Shown: in pieces, positions 1 to 8,917 of the stretch
Layout: the number at the start of each line of letters is the position of its first letter
Numbering within the stretch: position 1 is the stretch's first letter
Assembly (NCBI GenBank): GCA_016771945.1
Contig: QZLF01000001.1
Span: forward strand, 1,383,447-1,447,446
Source of the DNA: Candidatus Leucobacter sulfamidivorax
Lineage (GTDB): Bacteria; Actinomycetota; Actinomycetes; Actinomycetales; Microbacteriaceae
Length of the DNA: 64,000 nt
Reading direction: 5' to 3'
Notes under the pieces: generated by a model
Database searches by the model: none
The model's input: only the letters and a program-made list of their open reading frames with translations
Told to the model about the DNA's origin: nothing
Position numbers and translations under genes: made by a program

Positions 1-995
1 GTCGACTGGGCCGAGGCGGATCGGCGCTTCGTGCGGGCGGCGGAGCGCTACGGCTTCAGCCACACCGCGCGCGTGGTGCCGGACGGCTCGACGACCCGCC
101 GGTGCAGCTGCCCGAGGGCGTGAAGGACGTCCCCGCGCGGCTCATGGACCCTGCGTACCCGGTCATGCACCGCCTCGCCCTGCTCGAGGGCCGCTGGTTC
201 TCACCGCAGGACCGGGAGCTGCTCGCACCGCCCGTGGTGATCAACGAGCCGCTGTGGGACCTGCTCGGTCGGGTGCCGCTCGATCGGCACCCGACCCTGC
301 GCATGGGCGGCGCGTTGGCGGGCGTGTATCCGATCGTCGGCGTGACGCCCCGGGAGGGGATGTGGGACACCCGACCCAGGGTCGAGATGCTGCTCGACCA
401 CTACCGCGAGCGGCTCGGAGCGGTGCTGGCCGAGGTGCAGGTCATGTGGGAGGCCTGGGGGCCCGGCTAGCTGGCCTCGGACATCGGCCCCGTGCTCGCG
501 ATGGATCTGCGCGCCCAGCTGCCGCCCGGCCTCGAGGTGTCGGTGAGCCGGACCGACTGGGCCGCGCAGCCGGGCTTCGAGCAATCGTTCCTCATGATGC
601 AGCTGGTCACCGGCGGCGTCGCCGGCATCGTGCTGCTGCTGGGCGGGCTCAGCCTCGTCAACATCCAGCTCGTCGCCATGCGCCAGCGCATCCGGGAGAT
701 CGGCGTGCGCCGCAGCTTCGGGGCCTCGGACGGTCGCATCTTCGCCTCGGTCATGCTCGAGAGCGTCGTCGCCACCACCGCCGCGGGGGTGATCGGCATC
801 GCCGTGGCCGTCGCGGTGCTGCGCAGCCCCTGGGTGACGCAGAGTCTCTTCTCGGGGCTGCAGGACGTGCCGCCGTTCCCCTTCGGGGCGGCGATCGTCG
901 GTCTCGTGGCCTCCGTGGCGGTCGGCGCGCTCGCCGGGCTGATCCCGGCGCTCGTCGCCCTGCGGGTGCGCGTCATCGACGCGATCCGCTTCTGA
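1..995 (+). pseudogene. Broken FtsX/MacB-type ABC transporter permease (3' part)
   Basis: The left edge enters an ABC transporter permease that lacks an intact frame. Bases 1 to about 95 read in frame 1. The sense then moves to frame 3 near 90-100, as if one C were lost from a C run. In frame 3 an amber codon at 468-470 interrupts the reading, which resumes in the same frame to the stop at 993-995. The last part has four hydrophobic segments and the FtsX-type cytoplasmic signature (REIGVRRSFGAS, about 60 residues after the ATG at 492). Family knowledge: such permeases move lipoproteins, peptides or drugs with a MacB-like ATPase, which is not visible here. It converges on trpD with a 14-base gap. 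Confidence 0.75.
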
Positions 996-1009
996 GCGCT
1001 CGGACCCAC

Positions 1010-2071
1010 TCAGCCCGCGACGGCGCTGCTCGCCAGGGCCCAGCTCTCGAGCTTCGCGATCGCCGCTCCGGAATCGATCGCCTCCGCCGCGACCCGCATC
1101 CGCTCCCCGAGGCGTTCCAGCATGGGGCGATCCGCCGTCTCGGGATCGGCCATCAGCTCGTAGGCGACGAGGCCGGCCGCAGCGTTGAGCAGGACGATGT
1201 CGCGCACGGCACCCTCCTCCCCCGCGAGCACCCGGCGCACGACGGCCGCGTTCTCGTCGGGGGTGCCCCCGACGAGGTCCTCCATGCGGGCCCGCGGGAT
1301 GCCGAGATCCCGGGGATCGAGGTCGTGCTCCGTGAGCGCGCCGTGGCTGACCTCCCAGATGTGCGAGTGCCCCGTCGTGGTGAGCTCGTCGAGCCCGTCA
1401 TCGCCGCGGAAGACCAGGGCGGTGGCGCCGCGGAAGCGGAACAGGTCGGCGAAGAGCGGCGCGCGGGCCAGGTCGGCGACGCCGGCCGCGTTGGCGTCGG
1501 GGCGGGCGGGGTTGCACAGCGGGCCGAGATAGTTGAACACCGTCTGGATGCCGAGCTCGGCGCGCACGGGCGCGACGTGGCGGAATCCCGGGAGGAAGCG
1601 CGCCGCGTGGACGAAGGCGATCCCGGTGCGGTCGAACACCTCGCGCAGCTGCTCGGGCCCGAGCGCGTAGTTCACGCCGAGCGCCGTGAGCACGTCCGAG
1701 GATCCGGACTTGCTGCTCGCCGCCTTGTTGCCGTGCTTCACCACGGGGACGCCCGTCGCCGCCGCGATGATGGCCGCCATCGTCGAGATGTTGACGGTCC
1801 CGAAGCGGTCCCCGCCGGTGCCGACGATGTCGAGCGACCTCGGGGGCAGCGGCACCTCGACGGCCTCGGCGAGCACGGCATCGCGGAAGCCGACGATCTC
1901 GTCGACCGTCACACCCTTCGACTGCAGCGCCGTCAGGAAGGCGCCCATCTGGGCCGGGCTCGCCTCGCCGGTCATGAATCCGGACATCGCCCACTCGGCC
2001 TGGGAGACGCTGAGGTTCTCCCCCTCGAGAAGCGCGGTGAGAACCGAGGGCCAGGTGCGTTCGTCGATCAT
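1010..2071 (-). CDS. trpD: Anthranilate phosphoribosyltransferase
   Basis: A 353-residue protein that transfers the phosphoribosyl group of PRPP to anthranilate in tryptophan biosynthesis. Visible motifs are the PRPP loop GTGGD (84-88), NIST (94-97), KHGNKA (112-117, where many homologues have KHGNRA) and DGLDE near 225. Length is normal for the family. No other trp gene is nearby; a lone trpD beside the cytochrome oxidase genes is a common actinobacterial arrangement. It is transcribed divergently from ctaE across about 160 bases. Confidence 0.96.
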   Translation of the reverse strand: MIDERTWPSVLTALLEGENLSVSQAEWAMSGFMTGEASPAQMGAFLTALQSKGVTVDEIVGFRDAVLAEAVEVPLPPRSLDIVGTGGDRFGTVNISTMAAIIAAATGVPVVKHGNKAASSKSGSSDVLTALGVNYALGPEQLREVFDRTGIAFVHAARFLPGFRHVAPVRAELGIQTVFNYLGPLCNPARPDANAAGVADLARAPLFADLFRFRGATALVFRGDDGLDELTTTGHSHIWEVSHGALTEHDLDPRDLGIPRARMEDLVGGTPDENAAVVRRVLAGEEGAVRDIVLLNAAAGLVAYELMADPETADRPMLERLGERMRVAAEAIDSGAAIAKLESWALASSAVAG

Positions 2072-2144
2072 CCGGCCAGTCTACCGGGGGCGGATCCCCC
2101 GCTTCCGCGGCCTCGCGCGGCGCGGCCGGGGCCCGCGGAGGCGA

Positions 2145-2229
2145 TAGGCTGGAGTGCAGAGTCGCGGAAAGTTCGGCGCGCCGTGTGAATGTGAAATATG
2201 CACACCAAACTTTCAGCCATAATGGAGAG
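2145..2229 (+). promoter_or_regulatory. Candidate promoters for ctaE-qcrCAB, one possibly leaderless
   Basis: Two -10-like hexamers precede ctaE: TAGGCT at 2145-2150 and CATAAT at 2218-2223. The second ends six bases before the GTG at 2230, the geometry expected if transcription starts at the start codon. No clear -35 is seen for either. The sequence GGAGAG touches the GTG and is too close to act as a ribosome site for it, which favours a leaderless reading or initiation at the downstream ATG at 2245. Confidence 0.4.
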
Positions 2230-2859
2230 GTGACTACGACCACCATGAATACGAAGTCAGCCGCGACAGCGGTGAAACGGCCGAATTTCGTCGCCGTCGG
2301 CACCATCGTGTGGCTCGGCAGCGAGGTGATGTTCTTCGCCGGACTCTTCGCGATCTACTTCACGCTCCGCGCGATGAACCCCGAGCTCTGGGCAGAGCAG
2401 ACCGAGAAGCACAATTTCGTGTTCGCGCTGATCAACACCATCATCCTGGTGCTCTCGTCGTTCACCTGCCAGGCCGGCGTCTTCGCCGCCGAGCGCATGC
2501 AGCCCCGCGCGACCGGGGCGAGCCCCGCGAAGTGGGGCGCGGTCGAGTGGTTCTACCTCACCTTCTTCATGGGCGCGATCTTCGTCGCCGGTCAGGCCTG
2601 GGAGTATGCGACCTTCGTCTCGGAGGGCATCACCTTCGACGGCGATCCCTACGGATCGGCGTTCTACATCACGACCGGCTTCCACGGCATCCACGTGTCG
2701 CTCGGCCTCGTGGCGTTCCTGCTGGTGATCGGCCGCATCTACGCGGTCAAGAACTTCACCCACAAGGAGGAGACCAGCGCGGTCGTGGTGTCGTACTACT
2801 GGCACTTCGTCGACATCGTGTGGATCGTCCTGTTCATCATCATCTACGTCCTTCGATAG
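2230..2859 (+). CDS. ctaE: Cytochrome c oxidase subunit III
   Basis: A 209-residue membrane protein with five hydrophobic helices and the subunit III pattern (RPNFVAVGTIVWLGSE at the N-terminus, TGFHGIHVSLG in the middle, YYWHFVDIVWI at the end). It is a structural subunit of the aa3 oxidase in the plasma membrane. I chose the GTG at 2230; an upstream GTG at 2185 adds residues unlike the family, and the ATG at 2245 is an alternative. It is first in a run with qcrC, qcrA and qcrB, the standard actinobacterial arrangement for the bcc-aa3 supercomplex. Confidence 0.94.
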   Translation: MTTTTMNTKSAATAVKRPNFVAVGTIVWLGSEVMFFAGLFAIYFTLRAMNPELWAEQTEKHNFVFALINTIILVLSSFTCQAGVFAAERMQPRATGASPAKWGAVEWFYLTFFMGAIFVAGQAWEYATFVSEGITFDGDPYGSAFYITTGFHGIHVSLGLVAFLLVIGRIYAVKNFTHKEETSAVVVSYYWHFVDIVWIVLFIIIYVLR

Positions 2860-2878
2860 CTCAGGAGTACACGAGATC

Positions 2879-3691
2879 ATGGCTCGCGCCAAGAACACCG
2901 TCGCCAAATCCGGCCGTCGCCACCCCCTCGCCACCGCCGCTCTGGTGCTCGTCGGGCTGCTCGTGACCGGAGCCGCCTACGTCGGCTTCACGCAGTCGTC
3001 GGCGACCGCCGAGGACGACTGGTACAGCTACGTCCAGACCGAAGAGGCAAGGCTCGCCGGCGAGAAGCTCTTCGGGGCGAACTGCGCCACCTGCCACGGC
3101 GCGAACGCGCAGGGCACGCCCGACGGCCCCTCGCTCATCGGCGTCGGCGCCGCCTCGGTCAACTTCCAGGTCGGCACGGGACGCATGCCCCTCGCCTTCT
3201 CGGGCCCGCAGGGCATGGTGAAGCCCAAGCAGTTCGACGAGAAGCAGACCATCGAGCTGGCCGCCTTCGTCGCCTCCCTCGCGCCCGGACCGGGGCTGCC
3301 CGACAGCCGGTACCTGCAGGGCGACGGGGACGTGGCCGCCGGCGGCACGCTCTTCCGCATCAACTGCGCCATGTGCCACAACGTGGCCGCCGCGGGCGGC
3401 GCGCTGACCGAGGGCAAGTTCGCCCCCTCGCTCATGGGCGTCGGAGCGACCCACGTCTACGAGGCGATGGTCACCGGCCCGCAGAACATGCCCGTCTTCA
3501 ACGATGCGAACATCACGCCGCAGCAGAAGGCCGACATCATCAGCTACCTGAAGTACATCGAGGACAAGCCCGCGGTGGGCGGGCTGACTCTCGGCTCGAT
3601 CGGCCCGGTGGCCGAGGGCCTCTTCATCTGGGTCATCGGCCTCGGCATGATCGTCGCGCTCACGGTGTGGGTCACCGCGAAGTCGAACTAG
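2879..3691 (+). CDS. qcrC: Dihaem cytochrome c subunit of the bcc complex
   Basis: A 270-residue protein with an N-terminal membrane anchor (about 19-36), two c-type haem sites CATCH (69-73) and CAMCH (163-167), and a C-terminal helix (about 240-262). It replaces soluble cytochrome c and passes electrons from the bcc complex to the aa3 oxidase. The start ATG follows an AGGAG box at 2863-2867. It sits 19 bases after ctaE and about 50 bases before qcrA in the same operon. Confidence 0.96.
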   Translation: MARAKNTVAKSGRRHPLATAALVLVGLLVTGAAYVGFTQSSATAEDDWYSYVQTEEARLAGEKLFGANCATCHGANAQGTPDGPSLIGVGAASVNFQVGTGRMPLAFSGPQGMVKPKQFDEKQTIELAAFVASLAPGPGLPDSRYLQGDGDVAAGGTLFRINCAMCHNVAAAGGALTEGKFAPSLMGVGATHVYEAMVTGPQNMPVFNDANITPQQKADIISYLKYIEDKPAVGGLTLGSIGPVAEGLFIWVIGLGMIVALTVWVTAKSN

Positions 3692-3740
3692 ACACGACGC
3701 GACACGCACAGCATTGAACAGTCAGGAACCAAGGAGCAAC

Positions 3741-4823
3741 ATGGCAGAGGAAGCGAAGAACGGCGGGAACGCCGCGCTCGCCACCCCAGGCCACGGCGCG
3801 GACGGGGCTGCGGTCGGTACCGCGGTCATCTCGCCCGACGCGGTGCAGAACCCGGGCCTTCCCCCGCATCGCGAGCGCGTCACCGACGTCGACCCGAAGA
3901 AGGAGAAGCGGGCCGAGCGCGTCGTCTACACCCTCTTCTACCTGTCGGTGCTCGGCAGCATCGGCGCGGTCCTCGCCTACATGTTCTTCCCGATCGAGGA
4001 CGGCCGCCTCGAGGCCATCCGCATGCAGACGATGTTCGTCGGCGTCGGCATGACCCTCGCGCTGCTCGCCATCGGCATCGGCGCCGTGCACTGGGCCAAG
4101 GCCCTCATGGCCGACCACGAGTCAGTCGACGAGCGCCACCCCGTCCCGAGCAGCGAGGAGACCCGCAAGGCCTCGGGCGAGATCTTTGCGATCGCCGACA
4201 AGGAGTCGGGCTTCAGCCGCCGCACGCTCGTGCGCAACAGCCTGCTCGGCGCGCTCATCGCCTTCCCCCTCCCCGGCATCACCCTGCTGCGCAGCCTCGC
4301 CCCGCAGGATCAGGATCCGGTCGTGCTGCTGAAGCACACCATGTGGGACACGGGCGTGCACCTCGCCCGCGACCTCGGCGGCGCGAGCGTCGGCGAGAAG
4401 ATCCGCGCGGCGGACGTCACGATCGGCTCGGTGTTCCACGTCGTCCCCGCCAATCTCGACGAGGCCACCAACGTGCTCGATGAGAAGGCGAAGGCGATCG
4501 TCCTGCTGATGCGCCTCGATCCGAAGGACCTGCACCCCTCGCCCGGCCGCGAGGACTGGGCCTACGACGGCATCGTGGCCTACTCGAAGGTCTGCACGCA
4601 CGTCGGCTGCCCCGTCGCGCTCTACGAGCAGCACACGCACCATCTGCTGTGCCCCTGCCACCAGTCGCAGTTCGACGTGTCGCACGAGGCCAAGGTGATC
4701 TTCGGCCCCGCGAAGCGGCCGCTCCCGCAGCTGCCCATCGAGGTCGACGGCGAGGGCTACCTGGTCGCGAAGAGCGACTTCGAAGAACCCGTCGGCCCGA
4801 GCTTCTGGGAGCGCCTCAAGTGA
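3741..4823 (+). CDS. qcrA: Rieske iron-sulfur subunit of the bcc complex
   Basis: A 360-residue Rieske protein. The C-terminal domain carries the 2Fe-2S ligands CTHVGC (about 285-290) and CPCHQSQF (about 304-311). Three helices in the N-terminal half match the actinobacterial QcrA layout, which is longer than the single-helix Rieske protein of other bacteria. The ATG at 3741 is preferred over one at 3714 because AAGGAG lies at 3731-3736. Its stop overlaps the qcrB start by four bases. Confidence 0.95.
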   Translation: MAEEAKNGGNAALATPGHGADGAAVGTAVISPDAVQNPGLPPHRERVTDVDPKKEKRAERVVYTLFYLSVLGSIGAVLAYMFFPIEDGRLEAIRMQTMFVGVGMTLALLAIGIGAVHWAKALMADHESVDERHPVPSSEETRKASGEIFAIADKESGFSRRTLVRNSLLGALIAFPLPGITLLRSLAPQDQDPVVLLKHTMWDTGVHLARDLGGASVGEKIRAADVTIGSVFHVVPANLDEATNVLDEKAKAIVLLMRLDPKDLHPSPGREDWAYDGIVAYSKVCTHVGCPVALYEQHTHHLLCPCHQSQFDVSHEAKVIFGPAKRPLPQLPIEVDGEGYLVAKSDFEEPVGPSFWERLK

Positions 4824-6430
4824 GCACCGTCACCACACCCCCCGCGCAGCGCGGAGACCGCTTCACCGTCGCCGCCGCGAAGTACATCGACGATCGCACC
4901 AAGGCCGGCGTCGCGGTCAAGGAGTTCGGCCGCAAGGTCTTCCCCGACCACTGGTCGTTCCTCCTCGGCGAGGTCGCGCTCTACAGCTTCATCGTCATCC
5001 TGATCTCGGGCACCTTCCTGACCCTGTTCTTCCAGGCGTCCATGGTCGAGACCCACTACACCGGGCCCTACGTGCCGATGAAGGGCATCGAGATGTCGGC
5101 CGCCATGGCCTCGACGCTCGACATCTCCTTCTCCGTGCGCGGCGGTCTGCTGATGCGCCAGGTGCACCACTGGGCGGCGCTGCTCTTCGTGGCCTCCATC
5201 GGGCTGCACATGCTGCGCATCTTCTTCACCGGCGCCTTCCGCAAGCCGCGCGAGCTCAACTGGGTCATCGGCTTCGTGCTCTTCGTCCTGGCCATGGCCG
5301 AGGGCTTCACCGGCTACTCGCTCCCCGACGACGTGCTCTCCGGCAACGGCCTCCGCATCATCGACGGCATCATCAAGGCGATCCCGGTCATCGGCACCTA
5401 CCTGTCGTTCTTCTTCTTCGGCGGCGAGTTCCCGGGCACCGACATCGTCGGACGCCTCTACATGCTGCACATCATGGTGCTGCCGGCGCTGGTGATCCTG
5501 TTCGTGGCGCTGCACCTGGCGTTCGTCGTGATCCACAAGCACACCCAGTACCCCGGCCCGGGCAAGACGCAGCAGAACGTCGTCGGCTTCCCGGTGCTCC
5601 CGGTGTACGCGGCCAAGGCCGGCGGCTTCTTCTTCATCGTGTTCGGCGTGATCATGCTGATCGCCTCCTTCGTGGCGATCAACCCGATCTGGAACTACGG
5701 GCCCTACGACCCGTCCCCCGTGTCCGCGGGCACCCAGCCGGACTGGTACATCGGCTTCGCCGACGGCGCGCTGCGCCTCGTACCACCGGGCTTGGAGACG
5801 GAGTGGTTCGGCTACACCTGGTCGTGGAACATGCTGATCCCCGTCGGCATCATCGGGATCTTCTTCGTCCTGGTCGCCATCTACCCCTTCGTGGAGGCGT
5901 GGGTCACCGGCGACAAGCGCGAGCACCATCTGCTCGACCGCCCGCGCAACGCCCCGACCCGCACCGCGATCGGCGCCGCCGGCGTCACCTTCTACGCGGT
6001 GATGTGGGCCGCGGCCTCGTCCGACCTGATCGCGACGCACTTCCAGCTCGCCATGGAGGGCGTGATCCACGGCCTGCAGGCGCTGCTGATCATCGGCCCG
6101 ATCGTCGCCTACGTGATCACCAAGCGCATCTGCCTCGGCCTGCAGAAGAAGGACCGCTCGATCGCGCTGCACGGCTACGAGTCGGCGCGCATCGTCCGCC
6201 TGCCCGGCGGCGAGTTCATCGAGGTCCACAAGCCGCTCAACGAGTACGAGCGCTGGCAGCTGGTCAGCTACCACTCCTACGAGCCGCTGATGCTGCGCCC
6301 GAACGCCGACGGCCGCATCCCCTTCGGCAAGCGCCTGCGCGCCGGCTTCACCCGCTGGTTCTTCCAGGACCGCATCGTGCCCCCGACGCAGGGCGAGATC
6401 GAGCGGGCCGAGCACGAGGGCCATCACTAG
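4820..6430 (+). CDS. qcrB: Cytochrome b subunit of the bcc complex
   Basis: A 536-residue multi-helix protein that oxidises menaquinol and binds the two b haems. Visible features include the RQVHHWAALLF and GLHMLRIFFTG haem regions in the first half and a long hydrophilic C-terminal tail typical of actinobacterial QcrB. It starts at the GTG of a GTGA overlap with qcrA, so translation is probably coupled. It is the last gene of the run and is followed at once by a strong hairpin. Confidence 0.96.
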   Translation: MSTVTTPPAQRGDRFTVAAAKYIDDRTKAGVAVKEFGRKVFPDHWSFLLGEVALYSFIVILISGTFLTLFFQASMVETHYTGPYVPMKGIEMSAAMASTLDISFSVRGGLLMRQVHHWAALLFVASIGLHMLRIFFTGAFRKPRELNWVIGFVLFVLAMAEGFTGYSLPDDVLSGNGLRIIDGIIKAIPVIGTYLSFFFFGGEFPGTDIVGRLYMLHIMVLPALVILFVALHLAFVVIHKHTQYPGPGKTQQNVVGFPVLPVYAAKAGGFFFIVFGVIMLIASFVAINPIWNYGPYDPSPVSAGTQPDWYIGFADGALRLVPPGLETEWFGYTWSWNMLIPVGIIGIFFVLVAIYPFVEAWVTGDKREHHLLDRPRNAPTRTAIGAAGVTFYAVMWAAASSDLIATHFQLAMEGVIHGLQALLIIGPIVAYVITKRICLGLQKKDRSIALHGYESARIVRLPGGEFIEVHKPLNEYERWQLVSYHSYEPLMLRPNADGRIPFGKRLRAGFTRWFFQDRIVPPTQGEIERAEHEGHH

Positions 6431-6448
6431 GTCGACGGACTGAAGATG

Positions 6449-6482
6449 GAGGGGCTCGGAGGATTCGTCCTCCGAGCCCCTC
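6449..6482. terminator. Hairpin terminator after qcrB
   Basis: A perfect 15-bp stem (6449-6463 pairing with 6468-6482) closed by a TTCG loop lies 18 bases after the qcrB stop. There is no T-run, as is usual in GC-rich actinobacteria. It stands between the qcrB end and the end of the convergent esterase remnant, so it could serve both strands. Confidence 0.85.
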
Positions 6483-6501
6483 CTCGTTGTCTCTCGCCCG
6501 A

Positions 6502-8009
6502 TTACAGCAGCGCGGCGGCCGAGTCGTAGGCGCCGAGAGCCTCATGCACCGGGACGTCGAAGACGCGAGTCGGGCCCGCTCCCCCGGCATCGGGCTCCCA
6601 CCCCGGGTCGCCGCGCTCCGCGAGGCCCACGAGCGCCCCGTGCACGGCATCGGCGAGCCGCTGCGGGGGCGTCGGTCCGGCGACGAGATCCACCCCCGGA
6701 CTGGTCAGGCAGTCGAACACGAAGGGGACGTCGATGCAGTGGCCGGCGTGGTCGGGTCGTCGGCGTGCCAGGAGAAGCGATAGCTCCAGGTGGGTCCGGC
6801 ATCGGGCGAGGCGGTGCGGGCGCGGGCGACGCGCGGCAACCAGGAGCGGAAGACCGCGTCTGTGGCGTAGCGGCCGACGAGCTGCTTGGATCCCGGGACC
6901 GCCGCGATCGCGGGATCGGCCAGCCAGCGCGCCGCCTGCGCGCTTCCCGCGCCGAGCGTGCGCAGCAGGGCCTTTCACGGTGCGTGGTCGAGCAGGCCGC
7001 CCGGATGCAGGAGTCCCGCGAGCTCGCCGTCCGTCGTCCCGAGCACGAGCGGGACCGTCGCGCTCGCACCCCGCGAGACCGCCGTCGCGACGTCGGCGAG
7101 CACGGTCTCCCCGTCGATGACGGGCCCGATCATCAGCCCGTCGGTGAGCAGCTCGCGGAACCCGTGCAGCAGGTGAGGCCTGCTCGGCTTCGCTATCTCC
7201 GGCTGCAGCTCGAGGATCCGCGCCTCGGAGAGCTCCCCGATGCCGTCGACGTCCGGGCTCACTCCGGCGAGACTCGCGAGACGTGCACCCCGCTCCCGCG
7301 CGGCGTCCGTCGAGGGGTCGGCGATGGCGGCCGACATGGCGTAGGCGCCGTGGAACAGACCGGTCGCGCCCGGGGCGCCGAGCAGCGTGAGCACGGCGGA
7401 TCCGCCCGCGGACTGGCCGGCGATCGTGACCCGGGCGGGGTCGCCGCCGAACGCAGCGATATGGTCCCGCACCCACTCGAGCGCGCAGATCCAGTCCAGC
7501 ACTCCCCGATTCTGCGCCGTCCCCTCGATCCAGCCGAAACCGGTGAAGCCCAGCCGGTAGGAGAGCGTGACCAGCACGACGCCGTCGCGCGCGAAGGCTC
7601 GCCCGTCGTACCAGGGGCTCGCGGGCGAGCCGGAGAAGTAGCCGCCGCCGTGGATCCAGACGACGACCGGCAGCCCCGCACCGGGCTCCGGTCGCGGGGT
7701 ACACACGTTGACGCTGAGCGTGTCGTCGCCCGGGATCGCATGCTCGGGGATGCGCGTGATGCCGCGCTCCTCGCGCTGAGGGATCGGCCCGAACGCGGTG
7801 GCGTCCCGCGTCCCCTGCCAAGGGCGGCGGCGCTGCGGCGGCACGAAACGCAGCTCCCCGACGGGCGGTTCGGCATACGGGATCCCGCGGAAGACGGCGA
7901 TTCGGGCCTCGGGGTCGCCGGATCGGCCGGACTCCTCCCACACCCCTCGCACCGCACCGGAAGCGGTGCGGACCACGGGGCCGTCCCACCCAGCCGTCCG
8001 GGAACTCAT
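6502..8009 (-). pseudogene. Carboxylesterase type B, interrupted
   Basis: The remains of a protein of about 500 residues from the carboxylesterase/para-nitrobenzyl esterase family. The start is intact (ATG at 8009). The oxyanion region VVWIHGGGYFSGS, the nucleophile elbow GQSAGG and a late GHCIDVPFVFD histidine motif are all readable, but not in one frame. A TGA at 6975-6977 interrupts the reading; it continues in the same frame afterwards, consistent with a TGG-to-TGA change. A one-base indel near 6745-6765 then moves the C-terminal 80 or so residues to another frame. A TetR regulator lies 10 bases upstream on the same strand. Confidence 0.85.
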
Positions 8010-8019
8010 GCCCGCGGCC

Positions 8020-8463
8020 TCAGCGGCGTCCGCTCGGGGCCGGGACAGCCGGGAGAAGCCCGCGCGCACCGCGCAGGAGGAGCGACTCGAAGGCCTGCTC
8101 GCCGATCGATGCGCGCAGCGCCGTGAGACGCTCCCCGAGCTCGCCGCCCAGCGACCCCTCCGTGCCGAGCGCCGCGACGGCCTGCAGCATCAGACGGGCG
8201 GCCTGCTCGTCGCCGTCACCGTCGCCGTCCGGCCCCGCCTCGCCGAGCAGCTCGGCGGCCCGGGATACGCAGGCCAGGAAGAGCTCCTGCTTGGTGCGGA
8301 AGTTGGTGTAGACGTGCGGCTGGGGAACGCCCGCCCGAGCGGCGATGTCGCTCGTCGACGCCCCCTGGTAGCCGTACAGGCCGAACGCCGAGATACCGGC
8401 CTGCAGCAGCCGCTCCCGGTTCTCCCCGGGGCGACGGCGCGGGCGGCGCTCGGCGTTCGGCAC
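8020..8463 (-). CDS. TetR-family transcriptional regulator
   Basis: A 147-residue protein with a TetR DNA-binding domain at about 12-60 (RERLLQAGISAF, then TSDIAARAGVPQPHVYTNF). The ligand-binding part is shorter than the usual 130 or so residues and ends in an unconvincing tail, so it may be truncated. It directly precedes the broken esterase on the same strand and was probably its repressor, although the effector is unknown. Its start lies 10 bases beyond the end of ctaF. Confidence 0.75.
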   Translation of the reverse strand: MPNAERRPRRRPGENRERLLQAGISAFGLYGYQGASTSDIAARAGVPQPHVYTNFRTKQELFLACVSRAAELLGEAGPDGDGDGDEQAARLMLQAVAALGTEGSLGGELGERLTALRASIGEQAFESLLLRGARGLLPAVPAPSGRR

Positions 8464-8473
8464 CTGGTGGCGC

Positions 8474-8896
8474 TCAGCGCGCGAAGTGGCCTCGGTAGTA
8501 CTCGTAGATCCAGCCCACCACGGCGATCGGGACGAGCGGCAGCGCGAGGAAGGCGAGCCAGAAGTTGTTCCCGATGCTGAGGCCGATCACGAACAGCCCC
8601 GCACCGAAGGCGAGCACGATGGGCCACCAGCTCCAGGGGCTGAACTCGCCGATGTCGGGATCGCCGTCGTCGATATCGCTATCGGGCAGGTCCTCCACCA
8701 GCGTTCCGCCCTGCTTCCGGTGCGCCAGCGTGAGGAAGCCCGCGATGAAGCCGGTCAGACCGCCCGAGAGCAGGATCGCCAGGGTGCCGGCCCATTCGAT
8801 GTGGCCGATCGCGGCGATGCTCCAGAAGGTGTACACCGCGGCGACGATGAGGAAGTACGCCGTGAGGATCCAGAAGATGACGATGTTGGATTTCAT
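8474..8896 (-). CDS. ctaF: Cytochrome c oxidase subunit IV, actinobacterial type
   Basis: A 140-residue protein with four hydrophobic helices and an acidic loop (about 70-82) between helices two and three, ending YEYYRGHFAR as in actinobacterial CtaF. It is a small structural subunit of the aa3 oxidase. It lies 21 bases after ctaD and completes the ctaC-ctaD-ctaF block. Confidence 0.92.
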   Translation of the reverse strand: MKSNIVIFWILTAYFLIVAAVYTFWSIAAIGHIEWAGTLAILLSGGLTGFIAGFLTLAHRKQGGTLVEDLPDSDIDDGDPDIGEFSPWSWWPIVLAFGAGLFVIGLSIGNNFWLAFLALPLVPIAVVGWIYEYYRGHFAR

Positions 8897-8917
8897 GGGT
8901 GCGAAGCCTTTCGATCG

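Noticed and set aside
254-2188. Long forward open frame over the permease and trpD
   Set aside because: It runs across two genes of opposite strand and shows only Arg/Ala/Gly/Pro-rich shadow composition.
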